The position numbers and the translations under genes were made by a program. A stretch of 5,730 nucleotides of DNA from DASQDT01 sp036380435 (GTDB lineage: Bacteria > Acidobacteriota > Blastocatellia > Pyrinomonadales > Pyrinomonadaceae), in assembly GCA_036380435.1 (NCBI GenBank), contig DASVES010000184.1, positions 1 through 5,730 on the forward strand. The letters are read 5' to 3'. Below the pieces are notes generated by a model, which was not told the DNA's origin, made no database searches, and saw nothing but the letters and a program-made list of their open reading frames with translations. This document shows, piece after piece, positions 5,520-5,730 of this stretch. The stretch's first letter is position 1, and every line of letters begins with the position of its first letter.

Positions 5520-5730
5520 TCGTGAGTGAGGGATACTCAGTTCTCATCATTGACATGACCTACGACCGCGAAAAGGATTTTGTGTTTAGCGGCTGTCCGA
5601 CCGTCGAGCTGGCGAACGAATTCGCCCGGCGCTGGGTTCGCGACTCGGTCGAAGAGTTGCGGGCCGCTAACCAGACGAGGGAGGAGTTGCGCCGATTGTG
5701 GTTCATTTTCGGTGAAGACGCGACCGTGCT
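5516..5730 (+). CDS. Small protein of unknown function, N-terminal part (runs off the window)
   Basis: An ATG at 5516 overlaps the Nudix stop codon (ATGA) and opens a frame without stops to the window end (71 full codons). GAAGGGG at 5505-5511 lies 4 nt before it. The peptide begins MIVSEGYSVLIIDMTYDREK and continues with a CPTVELANEFARRWVRDSVEEL helix-like stretch, then EELRRLWFIFGEDATV. I do not recognise a named family. The charged, amphipathic pattern (a short beta hairpin, then two helices) suggests a small cytoplasmic alpha/beta protein, and no signal peptide or membrane segment is visible. Codon usage is less GC-rich at the start than in the neighbours but normal further on. Overlap with the Nudix gene, a ribosome site and an unbroken frame are the support for this gene; function is unknown. 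Confidence 0.65.
   Translation, partial: MIVSEGYSVLIIDMTYDREKDFVFSGCPTVELANEFARRWVRDSVEELRAANQTREELRRLWFIFGEDATV

Overview
The window is about two-thirds G+C by eye and tightly packed, with every supportable gene on the + strand. Strong GC bias at third codon positions produces long open frames on the minus strand and in shifted frames; these are shadows. The genes look like those of a soil-type, high-GC, non-actinobacterial lineage. The secreted Asn/Thr/Ser-rich, Arg-patch protein and the carboxylase subtype suggest an acidobacterium-like organism, possibly Blastocatellia. That assignment is an impression from protein style and was not confirmed by any search.

Layout. Positions 2-85 hold the last 27 residues of a short-chain dehydrogenase/reductase (SDR). 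An intergenic inverted-repeat element (about 102-234) follows, built from two self-complementary GACAGGCA..TGCCTGTC hairpins facing each other; it resembles a REPIN or small MITE. Next come a GNAT acetyltransferase (251-730), the carboxyltransferase (beta) subunit of a biotin-dependent acyl-CoA carboxylase (929-2557), and an unrecognised secreted protein with an Arg-rich patch (2647-3297). A hairpin-rich intergenic stretch (3298-3543) precedes an AtuA-family (DUF1446) protein (3544-4911). A Nudix hydrolase (4908-5519) and a small unknown ORF that runs off the window (5516 onward) overlap head to tail with the gene before them (TTGA, then ATGA).

How the genes may work together. A 3-methylcrotonyl/geranyl-CoA-type carboxylase beta subunit, an AtuA-family protein and an SDR recall the acyclic terpene utilization (atu) and leucine/isovalerate (liu) catabolic sets of Pseudomonas. 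The reading best supported is part of a branched-chain or isoprenoid acyl-CoA degradation neighbourhood. The carboxylase alpha subunit, acyl-CoA dehydrogenase and hydratase are not in the window. The GNAT protein, the repeat and the secreted protein are probably unrelated insertions between these genes. The last three genes form a translationally coupled unit. I see no defence system, CRISPR array, transposase, tRNA or rRNA. The most interesting points are the repeat element, the apparently one-domain AtuA protein, and the small unknown gene coupled to the Nudix gene.
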